64,000 nucleotides of DNA from JBIOHP01 sp044449065 (GCA_044449065.1 JBIOHP010000015.1:20515-84514), one strand, 5' to 3'. Numbered from the stretch's first letter, positions 9,486-17,872 are shown. Numbers and translations: made by a program. The notes: generated from the sequence alone by a model not told the origin.

Positions 9486-9791
9486 TTATCTCTTCGTATG
9501 CTTTTTCGATTTGGCTTTGAGTCCTGCGAGATAGGTATCAAGGTCGTGCGTGAGCTTGCCTCGTCGGTACTCTTCATACCCTTCCTTGATCTGTTGTTTA
9601 AGCCCAGGATCTTGTAGGTCCAGGTAATCCTCATATTCATCCACGTCCAGGAGGGCGGCAACCGGGATGCCGTCTTTTTCGAGGATAAAGTGTTCCTTGT
9701 TATTGTGGACACGCCTGATGAGCGAACCAAGATTAACGCGCGCCTTTGTTAGCGGAAGCCGGTTGACGGTAGTTTTTGTTTGCATAACCAT
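9486..9791 (-). CDS. Phd/YefM-family antitoxin
   Basis: A 101-residue antitoxin with the Phd/YefM pattern. An N-terminal DNA-binding part carries LPLTKARVNLGSLIRRV, then FILEKDGIPVAALLDVDEYEDYLDL, and a charged C-terminus would wrap the toxin. Two starts are possible, the ATG at 9791 or the in-frame ATG at 9785. The family represses its own promoter, and a promoter with a matching inverted repeat lies directly upstream. Confidence 0.85.
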   Translation of the reverse strand: MVMQTKTTVNRLPLTKARVNLGSLIRRVHNNKEHFILEKDGIPVAALLDVDEYEDYLDLQDPGLKQQIKEGYEEYRRGKLTHDLDTYLAGLKAKSKKHTKR

Positions 9792-9818
9792 GAATAAAAA
9801 ATTTTACACTGACGATAA

Positions 9819-9855
9819 TTGATTAATTCAATTTTAGTTGATTAACATTAATCAA
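9819..9855. promoter_or_regulatory. Likely autoregulatory operator of the toxin-antitoxin pair
   Basis: A perfect 8-base inverted repeat TTGATTAA / TTAATCAA with a 2-base centre occupies 9838-9855, and a third half-site TTGATTAA lies at 9819-9826. The palindrome lies where transcription should start from the promoter at 9860-9888, as expected for repression by the antitoxin or the complex. Confidence 0.6.
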
Positions 9856-9859
9856 TTTA

Positions 9860-9888
9860 AATATAGCAATATCGCTTCAGAAAGTCAA
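9860..9888 (-). promoter_or_regulatory. Sigma70-like promoter of the toxin-antitoxin pair
   Basis: On the minus strand TTGACT (9888-9883) and TATATT (9865-9860) are separated by exactly 17 bases. Both boxes match the sigma70 consensus in 5 of 6 positions. The operator palindrome starts 4 bases downstream of the -10 box. Confidence 0.7.
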
Positions 9889-9899
9889 GGGTGGTGAAT

Positions 9900-10548
9900 T
9901 ATACAATGAGCATATTATGAAACACCGCCCTTCGCTTGACAATCCCCTTTTAGAGAGGGGTGGCTCGACGCAGTCGAGACGGGGTGTGTATCAATATTCT
10001 TTCTCGTTACCACGCTACTGCGTCAACAAGTTGTAGCTCAGTTAATATTTCAAACAATATATTTTTGACGCAGAGCGTCCGGGTGGTCATCCCGAATAAT
10101 TGTTGTGCTATACCAGCGCGTGTCCCCCATTTTCAAGGGGGACGCGATGCGTTTTTTGCATCGCAGGGGGTTACGTTTTGAAACCCACTTCTTGCCTTTG
10201 GTGTTTCCCCTCCATTTTCAAGCCAGCCCGACAACGTCATTCTGGCGGGGAGAGGATGGAGCCCGTCCCGATTCTTATTATCGGGAGGGTGGTCTATTCT
10301 TGACGCAGAGCGTCCGGATGGTCATTCCGACGAAGATCGTCGGAACGAGATGTAACCGTTCGTGCACTTTCGCTCGTTAATCCCCTTCAGAGGGGTGGCT
10401 CCCGACATCAGTCGGGAGATGGGGTGTGTGAAAATGTAGAACGGTTCGACAAATTGATTTTGAAACGCAAGTTGCATCGATAGAAGGAGATTGCGACGTT
10501 CCGCTGATGTGGAACTCGCAATGACGCCACTGCGTCAGTAAATCCCTC
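9900..10548. repeat. Repeat-filled intergenic region downstream of sucC
   Basis: No gene was found. The stretch is a patchwork of dispersed palindromic elements. These are: a GGGGTGGCTC / GGGGTGTGT element at about 9950-9990 and again at 10378-10430; a shortened copy of the CTCGTTACCACGCT repeat at 10003-10027; the hairpin GACGCAGAGCGTC followed by CCGGxTGGTCATxCCGA at 10067-10096 and 10302-10331; a CCCGTCCCGATTCTT / ATCGGGAGGGTGGTC element at 10257-10294; and a GGAGATTGCGAC / ACTCGCAATGAC element at 10484-10525. Confidence 0.75.
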
Positions 10549-11709
10549 TTACGCTATCGCTCTCGTAACCAGCGTGGCGGCTTCCTGGAAATTACCCGCA
10601 ACCGAAAAATTTAATCCGGAATCGGCAAGCAATTTCCGGGCTTCCTTCGCGTTCGTTCCTTCCAGGCGGACAACCACCGGCACGTTCACATTGACCTTCG
10701 TCGCCGCTTCGATAACGCCGTTCGCAACGCGATCGCAGCGCACAATCCCGCCGAAAATATTAATGAGCACTGCTTTCACATTCTTATCGGAAAGGATGAT
10801 CCGGAAGCCGTTCGATACCGTCTCAGCGTTAGCGCCGCCGCCGACGTCAAGAAAATTCGCCGGATGCCCGCCTGCCAGCTTGATGATATCCATCGTCGCC
10901 ATCGCGAGTCCCGCGCCGTTGACCATGCAGCCGACGTTGCCGTCCAATTTGATGTAATTTAAATTGGATTTTGACGCTTCGATCTCCGAAGGATCTTCTT
11001 CATCAAGATCGCGCATCGCTTCAATATCGGCATGGCGGTAGAGCGCGTTATCGTCGAAATTCATTTTCGCGTCGAGCGCGATCACCTGTCCATCGGTGGT
11101 AAGCACAAGCGGATTGATTTCCGCCAGCGACGCGTCGGTTTCATCATACGCCCGGTACAGAGCTCCGAAAAATTTCACTGCGTTCTTAAAGGTATCACCC
11201 GAAAGCCCGAGAGAAAACGCAAGCTTGCGCGCTTGAAAATCCCGGAAGCCCAGTATGGGGCTGACATATTCCTTGAAAATCAGATCCGGAGTTTCCGCCG
11301 CAACTTTCTCGATCTCAACGCCGCCTTCCGTAGAAGCCATAACGACATTCTGCGATTTCGCGCGGTCAAGCGTGATACCGACGTACAACTCTTTTGCAAT
11401 CGATATCCCCTGCTCAATCAATAACCGCTTCACCACTTTTCCTTCGGGTCCGGTCTGGTGCGTTACGAGCGTCATGCCCAAAATTTGCGACGCGTAATCG
11501 CGCATTTCATTGATGCTCTGGGCGACTTTTACACCGCCGCCCTTGCCGCGCCCGCCCGCATGGATTTGCGCCTTCACCACCCAGGCCGATCCGCCTAACC
11601 GCTGAGCGACCTGCACCGCTTCTTCAACGGAAAACGCTACGCCCCCCTGCGGCGTCGTCACTCCGAATTTCTTTAATATTTCCTTGCCCTGATATTCGTG
11701 AATTTTCAT
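10549..11709 (-). CDS. sucC: Succinyl-CoA synthetase (ADP-forming), beta subunit
   Basis: With SucD this converts succinyl-CoA to succinate with substrate-level phosphorylation in the TCA cycle. The 386 residues match the family length. The N-terminal ATP-grasp domain begins MKIHEYQGKEILKKFGV and has VVKAQIHAGGRGKGGGVK. The CoA-ligase domain has the nucleotide/CoA contact region GNVGCMVNGAGLAMATMD and FGGIVRCDRVANGV. The ATG is preceded by AGGA at a good distance. The alpha subunit gene sucD is not adjacent, so it must be elsewhere in the genome. Confidence 0.96.
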   Translation of the reverse strand: MKIHEYQGKEILKKFGVTTPQGGVAFSVEEAVQVAQRLGGSAWVVKAQIHAGGRGKGGGVKVAQSINEMRDYASQILGMTLVTHQTGPEGKVVKRLLIEQGISIAKELYVGITLDRAKSQNVVMASTEGGVEIEKVAAETPDLIFKEYVSPILGFRDFQARKLAFSLGLSGDTFKNAVKFFGALYRAYDETDASLAEINPLVLTTDGQVIALDAKMNFDDNALYRHADIEAMRDLDEEDPSEIEASKSNLNYIKLDGNVGCMVNGAGLAMATMDIIKLAGGHPANFLDVGGGANAETVSNGFRIILSDKNVKAVLINIFGGIVRCDRVANGVIEAATKVNVNVPVVVRLEGTNAKEARKLLADSGLNFSVAGNFQEAATLVTRAIA

Positions 11710-11990
11710 GTATGGTTCCTATTGGAATTATTTATGAATAATGAAAAACGTGTCTCAAAAAAATACCTTCATTTGTTGAGTCATGCCGAACTTGGTTCGG
11801 CATCTGTTTTGACTGACTTTTAGATCCCGAAACAAGTTCGGGATGACGAATTATTCGAGATTGAAAAGATATATTTATCGCTCAGTCGAATTTCTGCTTT
11901 TCACAACATACATCGAGATGAGGAGATTGCGACATCCGCCTCCCGCCAAAAAGACGGCGGGTAAAGCGGGCGGACTCGCAATGACTTTTT
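11710..11990. repeat. Intergenic repeats upstream of sucC
   Basis: Two hairpins in tandem, ATGCCGAACTT / AAxTTCGGCAT-like at 11783-11803 and ATCCCGAAACAAGTTCGGGAT-like at 11824-11844 (a 21-base palindrome with a short loop), are followed by a GGAGATTGCGAC to ACTCGCAATGAC element at 11921-11985 that touches the stop codon of the next gene. No gene is visible. Confidence 0.7.
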
Positions 11991-13547
11991 TTACTTCACC
12001 TTGGTCGCTAACGACTTCGCCTGTAAGTACAACCCCAGGTAATCCTGTCCGCCGGCTTTGGAATCGGTGCCGCTCATGTTGAACCCGCCGAACGGATGCG
12101 CGCCAACCATCGCGCCGGTGCATTTTCTGTTCAGGTAAAGGTTCCCACAATAAAATTCCTTCTTCGCCCGGTCAAGTTTCTTCTTGTTCTTTGAATAAAT
12201 CGCGCCGGTCAACCCGAACTCGGTATTGTTCGCGATCTCAAGCGCGTGATCGAAATTCTTCGCTTTGATAACCGCAAGCACGGGACCGAAAATTTCTTCC
12301 TGCGAGATCGTCGCCTTCGGCTCAACATCGGCGATGATGGTGGGTTTCACGAAATAGCCGTTGCCGGGTATCTCCGATCCGCCCGCGACAACCTTGCCGC
12401 CTTCCTTCTCGCCGATCTCGATGTACTTCAGGATGCTGTCCATCGAGCGTTTATTGACGACGGGACCCATGTAATTTTCGTACGACTTTGCCGGACCAAC
12501 CGTTAAACCGTTCGTTTGCTTCACAACAAGTTCAAGGAATTTATCATACACTTTCTCATCGACAATTGCGCGGGAACATGCGGAGCATTTCTGTCCCTGG
12601 AATCCAAACGCTGCCGATACCACGCCCTTCGCCGCGTCAGCGACATCCGCTTCTGAATCGACGATGATGGAATCCTTGCCGCCCATTTCCGCAACGACGC
12701 GCTTGAGCCAGATTTGTCCGGGCCGTACTTTCGCCGCCTCTTCATAAATGTGGACGCCGACTTCCTTCGATCCGGTGAACGATATGAACCGCACCTTCGG
12801 ATGAGAGACCAATGTATCGCCGACAGCAGGACCGGGTCCCGCAACAAAATTGACGACGCCCGGGGGCAATCCGGCTTCTTCCAGAATCTCCATAAACTTG
12901 TAGCCGATCAGCGGCGAATCGCTCGATGGCTTCAACACGACCGTGTTGCCGGTAACGAGCGCCGCGGTTGTCATGCCGACAAGGATGGCAAGGGGAAAAT
13001 TCCACGGCGGGATCACCACGCCCACGCCAAGCGGGATATACTCAAGCTGGTTTTTTTCGCCGGGGAGCTGGATGGCGGTCTTCGCGTTTGCATACCGCAG
13101 CATCTCTCTTCCGTAGAACTCGCAGAAGTCGATTGCCTCGGCTATATCGCCATCCGCCTCGGGCCACGTTTTGCCGACTTCCAGCGCTTCCACCGCGTTC
13201 AGCTCGAAGCGGTATTTCTTCATCAGCTTCGAAATTTTAAAAAGATAGGACGCGCGTTTTTCGGCGGGCACGTTTTTCCATTTTTCAAACGTGGCAAGCG
13301 CGACGTCAAGCGCCATCAGCGCGTCATCGGCATTGCCTTTCTGGAAAACGCCCACGACCTGATCGGGACTGGATGGGTTGAGCGAGTTAAATTTATATTG
13401 ACCGGTAATTTTTTTGCCGCCGATGATATTGGGATATTCTTTGCCGATATCTTTTTCAACTTTCGCAATCGCGGCTTGCTGTTTCCGGCGATTGGCGGGC
13501 TTGGTAAAATCGGTGTAGGGTTCGTTCTTAAATTTCGGTATTGCCAT
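11991..13547 (-). CDS. pruA: 1-pyrroline-5-carboxylate dehydrogenase (L-glutamate gamma-semialdehyde dehydrogenase)
   Basis: Oxidises L-glutamate gamma-semialdehyde to glutamate with NAD+, the second step of proline breakdown. The 518 residues are the length of the monofunctional RocA/PruA type. Visible motifs include the aldehyde dehydrogenase NAD loop FTGSKEVGVHI, the general base region VVAEMGGKDSIIV with Glu, the catalytic cysteine in FGFQGQKCSACSRAI, and EEIFGPVLAV. The C-terminal LNRKCTGAMVGAHPFGGFN with MSGTDSKAGGQDYL is typical of this subfamily. The ATG at 13547 follows GAGAGGA. Its pathway partner, proline dehydrogenase, is a separate gene at 35.4 kb. Confidence 0.95.
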   Translation of the reverse strand: MAIPKFKNEPYTDFTKPANRRKQQAAIAKVEKDIGKEYPNIIGGKKITGQYKFNSLNPSSPDQVVGVFQKGNADDALMALDVALATFEKWKNVPAEKRASYLFKISKLMKKYRFELNAVEALEVGKTWPEADGDIAEAIDFCEFYGREMLRYANAKTAIQLPGEKNQLEYIPLGVGVVIPPWNFPLAILVGMTTAALVTGNTVVLKPSSDSPLIGYKFMEILEEAGLPPGVVNFVAGPGPAVGDTLVSHPKVRFISFTGSKEVGVHIYEEAAKVRPGQIWLKRVVAEMGGKDSIIVDSEADVADAAKGVVSAAFGFQGQKCSACSRAIVDEKVYDKFLELVVKQTNGLTVGPAKSYENYMGPVVNKRSMDSILKYIEIGEKEGGKVVAGGSEIPGNGYFVKPTIIADVEPKATISQEEIFGPVLAVIKAKNFDHALEIANNTEFGLTGAIYSKNKKKLDRAKKEFYCGNLYLNRKCTGAMVGAHPFGGFNMSGTDSKAGGQDYLGLYLQAKSLATKVK

Positions 13548-13852
13548 AGATTCCTCTCGGTTAAAATGTGTTAAAGCAAATCAATTTCTGTACAAAATTC
13601 AATTTTTAGGGTGTTTTTGCAGAGCTTGCAGCTATCTGGATTTCTGATGGTAAAAAATTATGAAGAGATGTAACAGTAATTTTTACCTGTAGAAATATAC
13701 AAAATTTTTGGGAGAGATGGGGGGATAGTTCATTCTCGTTACCACGCTCGCGCGTGGTAATGCAATCGTTGACACTCCTGCGTCAGTAAGGCACCGATTC
13801 ATTGATATTTTGATCGATCATTTATTTGATGCGTTCTGTAGGGGAGTCATTC
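13548..13852. repeat. Intergenic region with hairpin repeat (copy 2 of 4)
   Basis: The repeat at 13735-13785 begins CTCGTTACCACGCT, folds through CGCGTGGTAA and ends with GTTGACACTCCTGCGTCA. A second copy in the same orientation lies just beyond the SIR2-like gene at 15005-15052. The rest of the gap is AT-rich and without a gene. Confidence 0.75.
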
Positions 13853-14962
13853 TCACGGGATAGTTTTGGGAAATCGAGGTAAAGTGGGTGTTTTAAATGC
13901 TGATTTTGGAAGTAAATTATCAAATGAAGAAATGAAATCTTCCAACTCTTTTTCTGACCCAGCCCAATTCGCCGGGAGTTGCTCATTGAAGTATTCGAAT
14001 TTTCTATTGATAAATTTTATCTTTGGTCTAAAATAATCATCAAAATATGAGTTCACAAGATATTCTTCCATATCAGCAGAATTATTTACGATGATAATCT
14101 TCTTCAAGTTTTTGCTTTGAAGCAATGCCAATAGAAATAATTGATCGAAGAATACATCGGTTCTAGGAAAAGAATATCCGATGATAAACAGATGAGTTGC
14201 CGTCGAAATTGCATCAAGACTGTTTACCCAAGCACTTGTAATGTGAGAAGTATAATTAAGCTTGTTCCATGTTGGAGGAATAATTAGGTTGTTCATCAGA
14301 TGGCATTTACAATCAGCTTTATGTTCTCCATTCTCCGAATCATGACTTTGGATTGCGCAGTATTCAAGTTTTGTATTAGTCTTTTTCATGTATTGCGAAC
14401 AATAAATCCAATTTGCTGAACCATGAAGTTTGAGCACTCTTCTAAATTTACCAGAGCCTACCGCGGGGTTAATATCATCGCTTAAATCATACTCTATGCG
14501 ATAAGAATTGTTGATAAGTGCATTTTCAATCGACAGATCATAATTAAACGTTAAAAATGTCGAATTATCCGGAACGGCTAAAAATTTAATAATTCGATTG
14601 TAAGTGCCCCATTCAGGATTATCTTCTATGGATAATTCGAGCGTTTTAATAATTAATGTAAATAAATCATCGCGAACTTTTTGTAATTCCTGATTATCGG
14701 ATTTTAACTGGAAATCCATTTCCAAAATTGAAAAAAGGACTTCAATGTTTTCTAAGTTCGTCTTTAAGTATCGTCGACTTTCAAAAAGTTTAGCTTGATA
14801 GTCAAATACATTTTCAAAAATTTCAATGAATTGGGGTGGAAATCGGTTTGAATAACGTAATTGATTTGCTTTTGAAAGAAAATCATTTACTAATGGGGCA
14901 CCGAGCATTTTACTCGCACCAGCTCCCATAATATACACTGGTTTGAAATCAGGGGTGGACAT
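13853..14962 (-). CDS. SIR2-like domain protein
   Basis: A 369-residue protein of the prokaryotic SIR2-like group, related to NAD-consuming enzymes; many members act in phage defence by destroying NAD+. Visible: the Rossmann dinucleotide motif GAGAS (13-17), the catalytic-core motif FNYD (139-142), the expected catalytic histidine His180 in LKLHGSANW, and the later GYSFPRTD (262-269). Cys188, Cys202, Cys218 and Cys220 are spaced like a structural zinc site. There is no signal peptide or membrane segment, so it is cytoplasmic. The gene is visibly richer in A and T than sucC and pruA and stands between two direct copies of a hairpin repeat, both signs of transfer. Defence is an inference from the family. 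Confidence 0.8.
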   Translation of the reverse strand: MSTPDFKPVYIMGAGASKMLGAPLVNDFLSKANQLRYSNRFPPQFIEIFENVFDYQAKLFESRRYLKTNLENIEVLFSILEMDFQLKSDNQELQKVRDDLFTLIIKTLELSIEDNPEWGTYNRIIKFLAVPDNSTFLTFNYDLSIENALINNSYRIEYDLSDDINPAVGSGKFRRVLKLHGSANWIYCSQYMKKTNTKLEYCAIQSHDSENGEHKADCKCHLMNNLIIPPTWNKLNYTSHITSAWVNSLDAISTATHLFIIGYSFPRTDVFFDQLFLLALLQSKNLKKIIIVNNSADMEEYLVNSYFDDYFRPKIKFINRKFEYFNEQLPANWAGSEKELEDFISSFDNLLPKSAFKTPTLPRFPKTIP

Positions 14963-15191
14963 TTTTGGTTAAAGTATTATGATGAATTTATTTTTTATCT
15001 TTTTCTCGTTACCACATTACAGCGTGGTGATACATATGTTGATGTTCCTGAATTGGATAATTACTGGTTATTAAAAATTTATCAAATCCCTCTTTTCACT
15101 CGTGCTATAAGAGTTGTCATGGCTAAAAAATTTTAATAGAACAAGGTGAGTTAATTTAATAATGCGATATATTTATACTGCTTTCGGTCTA
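14963..15191. repeat. Intergenic region with degenerate hairpin repeat (copy 3 of 4)
   Basis: At 15005-15052 lies a copy beginning CTCGTTACCACATT, with the complementary arm GCGTGGTGAT and the tail GTTGATGTTCCTG. It is in the same orientation as the copy at 13735. The remainder is AT-rich upstream sequence of the SIR2-like gene. Confidence 0.65.
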
Positions 15192-16268
15192 CTACGCTCT
15201 TGAAGCCAGTTCCCTAAACAATGGCATCGCCATCGCCGCACCATTCAAAATTGGTCGTGGTTTGCTGAAGTCCACTTCCAATAAAAGAACGAGTGGGATG
15301 TCATACTTCTTTAAGAAAGAGTTTATTTCTGTTCGATATGACAAGTAATTGACATATTTGTAGGTCATATTCAAATCAATCCAACCTATTAAATTAGGTT
15401 TGATTTTCTCGATTATTTTTCCGAGAAGACCCCAAAGCTTTTCGTCGGGCTTCTGGTAATAGAAACCATTACCTACGATGGACAATGTTCCGTCAAGGTC
15501 ATGGTTGAAAGAGATGCCCAAAAATGAATCTTTGTATTTCCCTTCACCAGAAATATCAACATAAAACTTTTCGGATTGCTTGAATAGTTTTACGTTAACG
15601 TTTTCTGTTTTATACGATGTCCTCTCCAACTCCAAATCTCTTTCTAAGGATGAGTGAATATAAGAAAGAACGTCGTTTAAAAAATCTTTGTGCACTCCAA
15701 CGAATTTCCCCAACGAAACATGCAAATAATTTCTTAAAACCTCATTCTTTTGCTTGTACATCTCACCAACAAGTGCCTGCTCGAATAGATCTTTGCTAAA
15801 ATCCTCATTTGTTTTAAGTTTGACCTGAATACCATAACGTGTTCTAGCAAATTCGCAGGAAATATCCTCCCCCTGTGTACATTTCCTGATGTTATATGCC
15901 CCAACTTCTTGAATTAGCTTAGCGCATCTTATCTCTGCTGCAATTGAAGATAACTTTTGGTTAAATTCCACGATGTTCTTTATTTCCCCCTGCTCCTTGT
16001 ATACATCGGAAACAAAATCATTTGGCAAATCTGCGGCATCTTCTGCAAGCATCCTGTCATATGAGATTAATAGCGCTCCATCCTTATAGAGAATATCTCG
16101 TACTAATGAACTATCAAGTGGCGAATCTAAATTAACCAATTTCTCGAAGAAGGATGGGATCAATAGCTCAAAAGAGGGCAGCGAGTTTGATTTCGACCAG
16201 CATTTCACCCTTTCTTTGACTTGGTCATCAGGATAAAAAGTACTTGGAAGTGTATCCAATATAGACAT
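15192..16268 (-). CDS. Unrecognised protein with a possible PD-(D/E)XK nuclease core
   Basis: I do not recognise the family of this 358-residue soluble protein. Its middle part resembles the PD-(D/E)XK fold: a helix with Glu112 (IAAEIRCAKLIQEVG), then GEDISCEF with Asp135, then YGIQVKLK, in which Gln148-x-Lys150 would be the QxK form known from Mrr-type nucleases. The C-terminal third ends in alternating strands and helices (LIGWIDLNMTYKYV, IPLVLLLEVDF). It is AT-rich like the SIR2-like gene, which lies 229 bases downstream on the same strand. The two may form one transferred accessory unit, perhaps defensive. The nuclease assignment rests on three residues and needs a profile search. Confidence 0.45.
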   Translation of the reverse strand: MSILDTLPSTFYPDDQVKERVKCWSKSNSLPSFELLIPSFFEKLVNLDSPLDSSLVRDILYKDGALLISYDRMLAEDAADLPNDFVSDVYKEQGEIKNIVEFNQKLSSIAAEIRCAKLIQEVGAYNIRKCTQGEDISCEFARTRYGIQVKLKTNEDFSKDLFEQALVGEMYKQKNEVLRNYLHVSLGKFVGVHKDFLNDVLSYIHSSLERDLELERTSYKTENVNVKLFKQSEKFYVDISGEGKYKDSFLGISFNHDLDGTLSIVGNGFYYQKPDEKLWGLLGKIIEKIKPNLIGWIDLNMTYKYVNYLSYRTEINSFLKKYDIPLVLLLEVDFSKPRPILNGAAMAMPLFRELASRA

Positions 16269-17033
16269 TGACTATTCCTTGTGATTTTCTTCTTTAGATG
16301 GTCGGTTTAGAGATGTTTACCGTGAATATTTATGTGTCTCATTATATGGAATCAAAATGCGCTAATGAGTTTCTTAAAGAACCTTGTCGCGCTCGCCGGA
16401 GGTTAATACGCTAATTTAAAAATTTCTTTAGATAATGTCAAAATCGCAATGAAACCCCCTTCGCCTTCGGCGATGTCCCCCTTTGACAAGGGGGATTCCT
16501 CCTGAGGTGAATGTTTGTAACATCCGGGTATTGTCGTATATCGGCATCAGAATCAATGCCGCCCGGAATAATTGCGTCGCATAAATTAAGAACAAACGTT
16601 GTCTGATCCCGTCCCGTCATATGAGTATTGACGGGACGGGACGAGTTGAGACCACCCCTTAATCCCCTCCTTAAAAAAAAGGAGGGGAAACCCCAAAGGC
16701 GAGGGGTGGTCTTCAGGCATTGATTCTGCTGCCTTGTCCGCTGCGGCGGATTCTTTGGTTCTTTCTATTTGCCTCAAGGCAAAAGAAAGAACAACAAGCT
16801 ATAGACATGAGGAGATCGCGACGCGGTGAAACCGCTCGCGATGACTTTCCATACAGTCCGTGAAGGTGGAAATGGCCAAACACCATAATTCTCCCGCACC
16901 TCCTCAAGGGTATCAATAGTACTTCTGCTTTTAAGGCGGAGAGATGGAAGAAGATCGAGGTAGTTTTAAACTGAAAGCCCGGTTCAAGGATGAGCCAGGC
17001 TTTTCTTTCTACATTATTGTGCGCCTAAGCTAA
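16269..17033. repeat. Long repeat-rich intergenic region
   Basis: No gene was found. Elements seen: ACCCCCTTCGCC / GTCCCCCTTTGACAAGGGGGA at 16452-16496; a composite element at 16611-16729 (see the separate entry); a TTCTTTCTATTTGCC / GGCAAAAGAAAGAA hairpin at 16758-16792; and an AGGAGATCGCGAC / GCTCGCGATGAC element at 16810-16845. Confidence 0.7.
16611..16729. repeat. Composite nested palindrome, copy 1
   Basis: The copy begins with the inverted pair GTCCCGTCAT / TTGACGGGAC, continues with outer arms ACCACCCCT / AGGGGTGGT and inner arms CCCCTCCTT / AAGGAGGGG, and ends in CATTGATTCT. A second copy of about the same length and order is at 40824-40946. Confidence 0.8.
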
Positions 17034-17201
17034 TCAGCCCTGGCGTTTATGCTTGGGGTAACAATCTTTGCAATACACTGGGCGGTCTTGTGAGGGTTTA
17101 AACGGAACTTCGCAGTCCTTCCCACAATCTGAGCATTTTGTTTTAAACATTTCCTTGGGTCCGCGATTTCCGTAGTTATCCCTGTTATTCCGATCCTGCA
17201 T
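17034..17201 (-). CDS. Small zinc-ribbon protein
   Basis: A 55-residue protein with N-terminal low-complexity polar residues followed by FKTKCSDCGKDCEVPFKP and RPVYCKDCYPKH. Cys23, Cys26, Cys44 and Cys47 form two CxxC knuckles, with an extra Cys30. This pattern is known from small CxxC zinc-ribbon proteins spread through many bacterial phyla, whose role is not known; nucleic-acid binding is only a guess. The ATG at 17201 has AAAGG about 7 bases upstream. It lies alone among repeats and codes in a different frame from the longer open frame that overlaps it. Confidence 0.8.
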   Translation of the reverse strand: MQDRNNRDNYGNRGPKEMFKTKCSDCGKDCEVPFKPSQDRPVYCKDCYPKHKRQG

Positions 17202-17872
17202 GATGAAGCCTTTCTAGTTGATATTTTTATGATTGTAAGTTGATAGAGTTGCCTTAATAATATACATCCATTTCGAACGGAAGTCAATTTTGAATACGGA
17301 ATGATCTTCCCGTCGCATCTTTTACGTCTATTAGCTCATGGTAGGTTCAATCCAGTCCACGCATGCCTCCGGGCCAATATTCCCCCTGCAACGTCGGAAA
17401 TGACCAAATTCGCCGGCTGAGGCCCGCGGCTGCCATTGCCCTGCGCATATGCCGATCGTCTGAAACTTTAGGGTCAAATCATCATCTTCCCCGTCTTCAC
17501 ATCCCCATTCCCACCCGAAACCCCCAATCCCCCTTTGACCCGCCAGAAAGGCTTTGTCGGGCGGGCAAGGGGGTGAATCCCGAATCGATTTATAGCATGT
17601 CAACTTGTAAGATTTCCAGTTCAAAAATTACAATTATTAATTTCATCCATGATTGGAACGCCGGAGTCAAGAAGGTATGCCGCATTATTATTCTATGTTC
17701 AGAAACGAAGATTATCAAGATCACATTATATTTCATTTTGTATGAATCCCCATTGCCAAAGGGGGAAAGCCGAAGGCAAGGGGGTTTTGTGATATCAATT
17801 GGGTTTGAATCGATTTATCCATCGGGAGTAAGTGTTGCCACGATATGTTCTCCCCGGTCTTCAGCATTTTCT
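17202..17872. repeat. Repeat-rich region holding a trace of a lost gene
   Basis: No intact gene was found. At 17524-17590 lies a CCCCCTTTGACCCGCC / GGCGGGCAAGGGGG nested palindrome, and at 17747-17783 an ATCCCCATTGCCAAAGGGGG / GGCAAGGGGG element. A short remnant of a gene end is listed separately at 17497-17523. Confidence 0.65.
17497..17523 (-). pseudogene. Remnant of the 3' end of a second formylglycine-enzyme-like gene
   Basis: Read on the minus strand it encodes GFRVGMGM and a stop, almost the same as the last residues GFRVAMGM of the intact lipoprotein gene that ends at 17873. At DNA level 26 of 29 bases agree over this end. The sequence just upstream of the remnant is a nested palindromic repeat, so the rest of the copy seems to have been lost or replaced. 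Confidence 0.5.

Noticed and set aside
12714..13574. 286-codon open frame antisense to pruA
   Set aside because: It mirrors the codon structure of the strongly conserved dehydrogenase on the other strand and has no recognisable domain.
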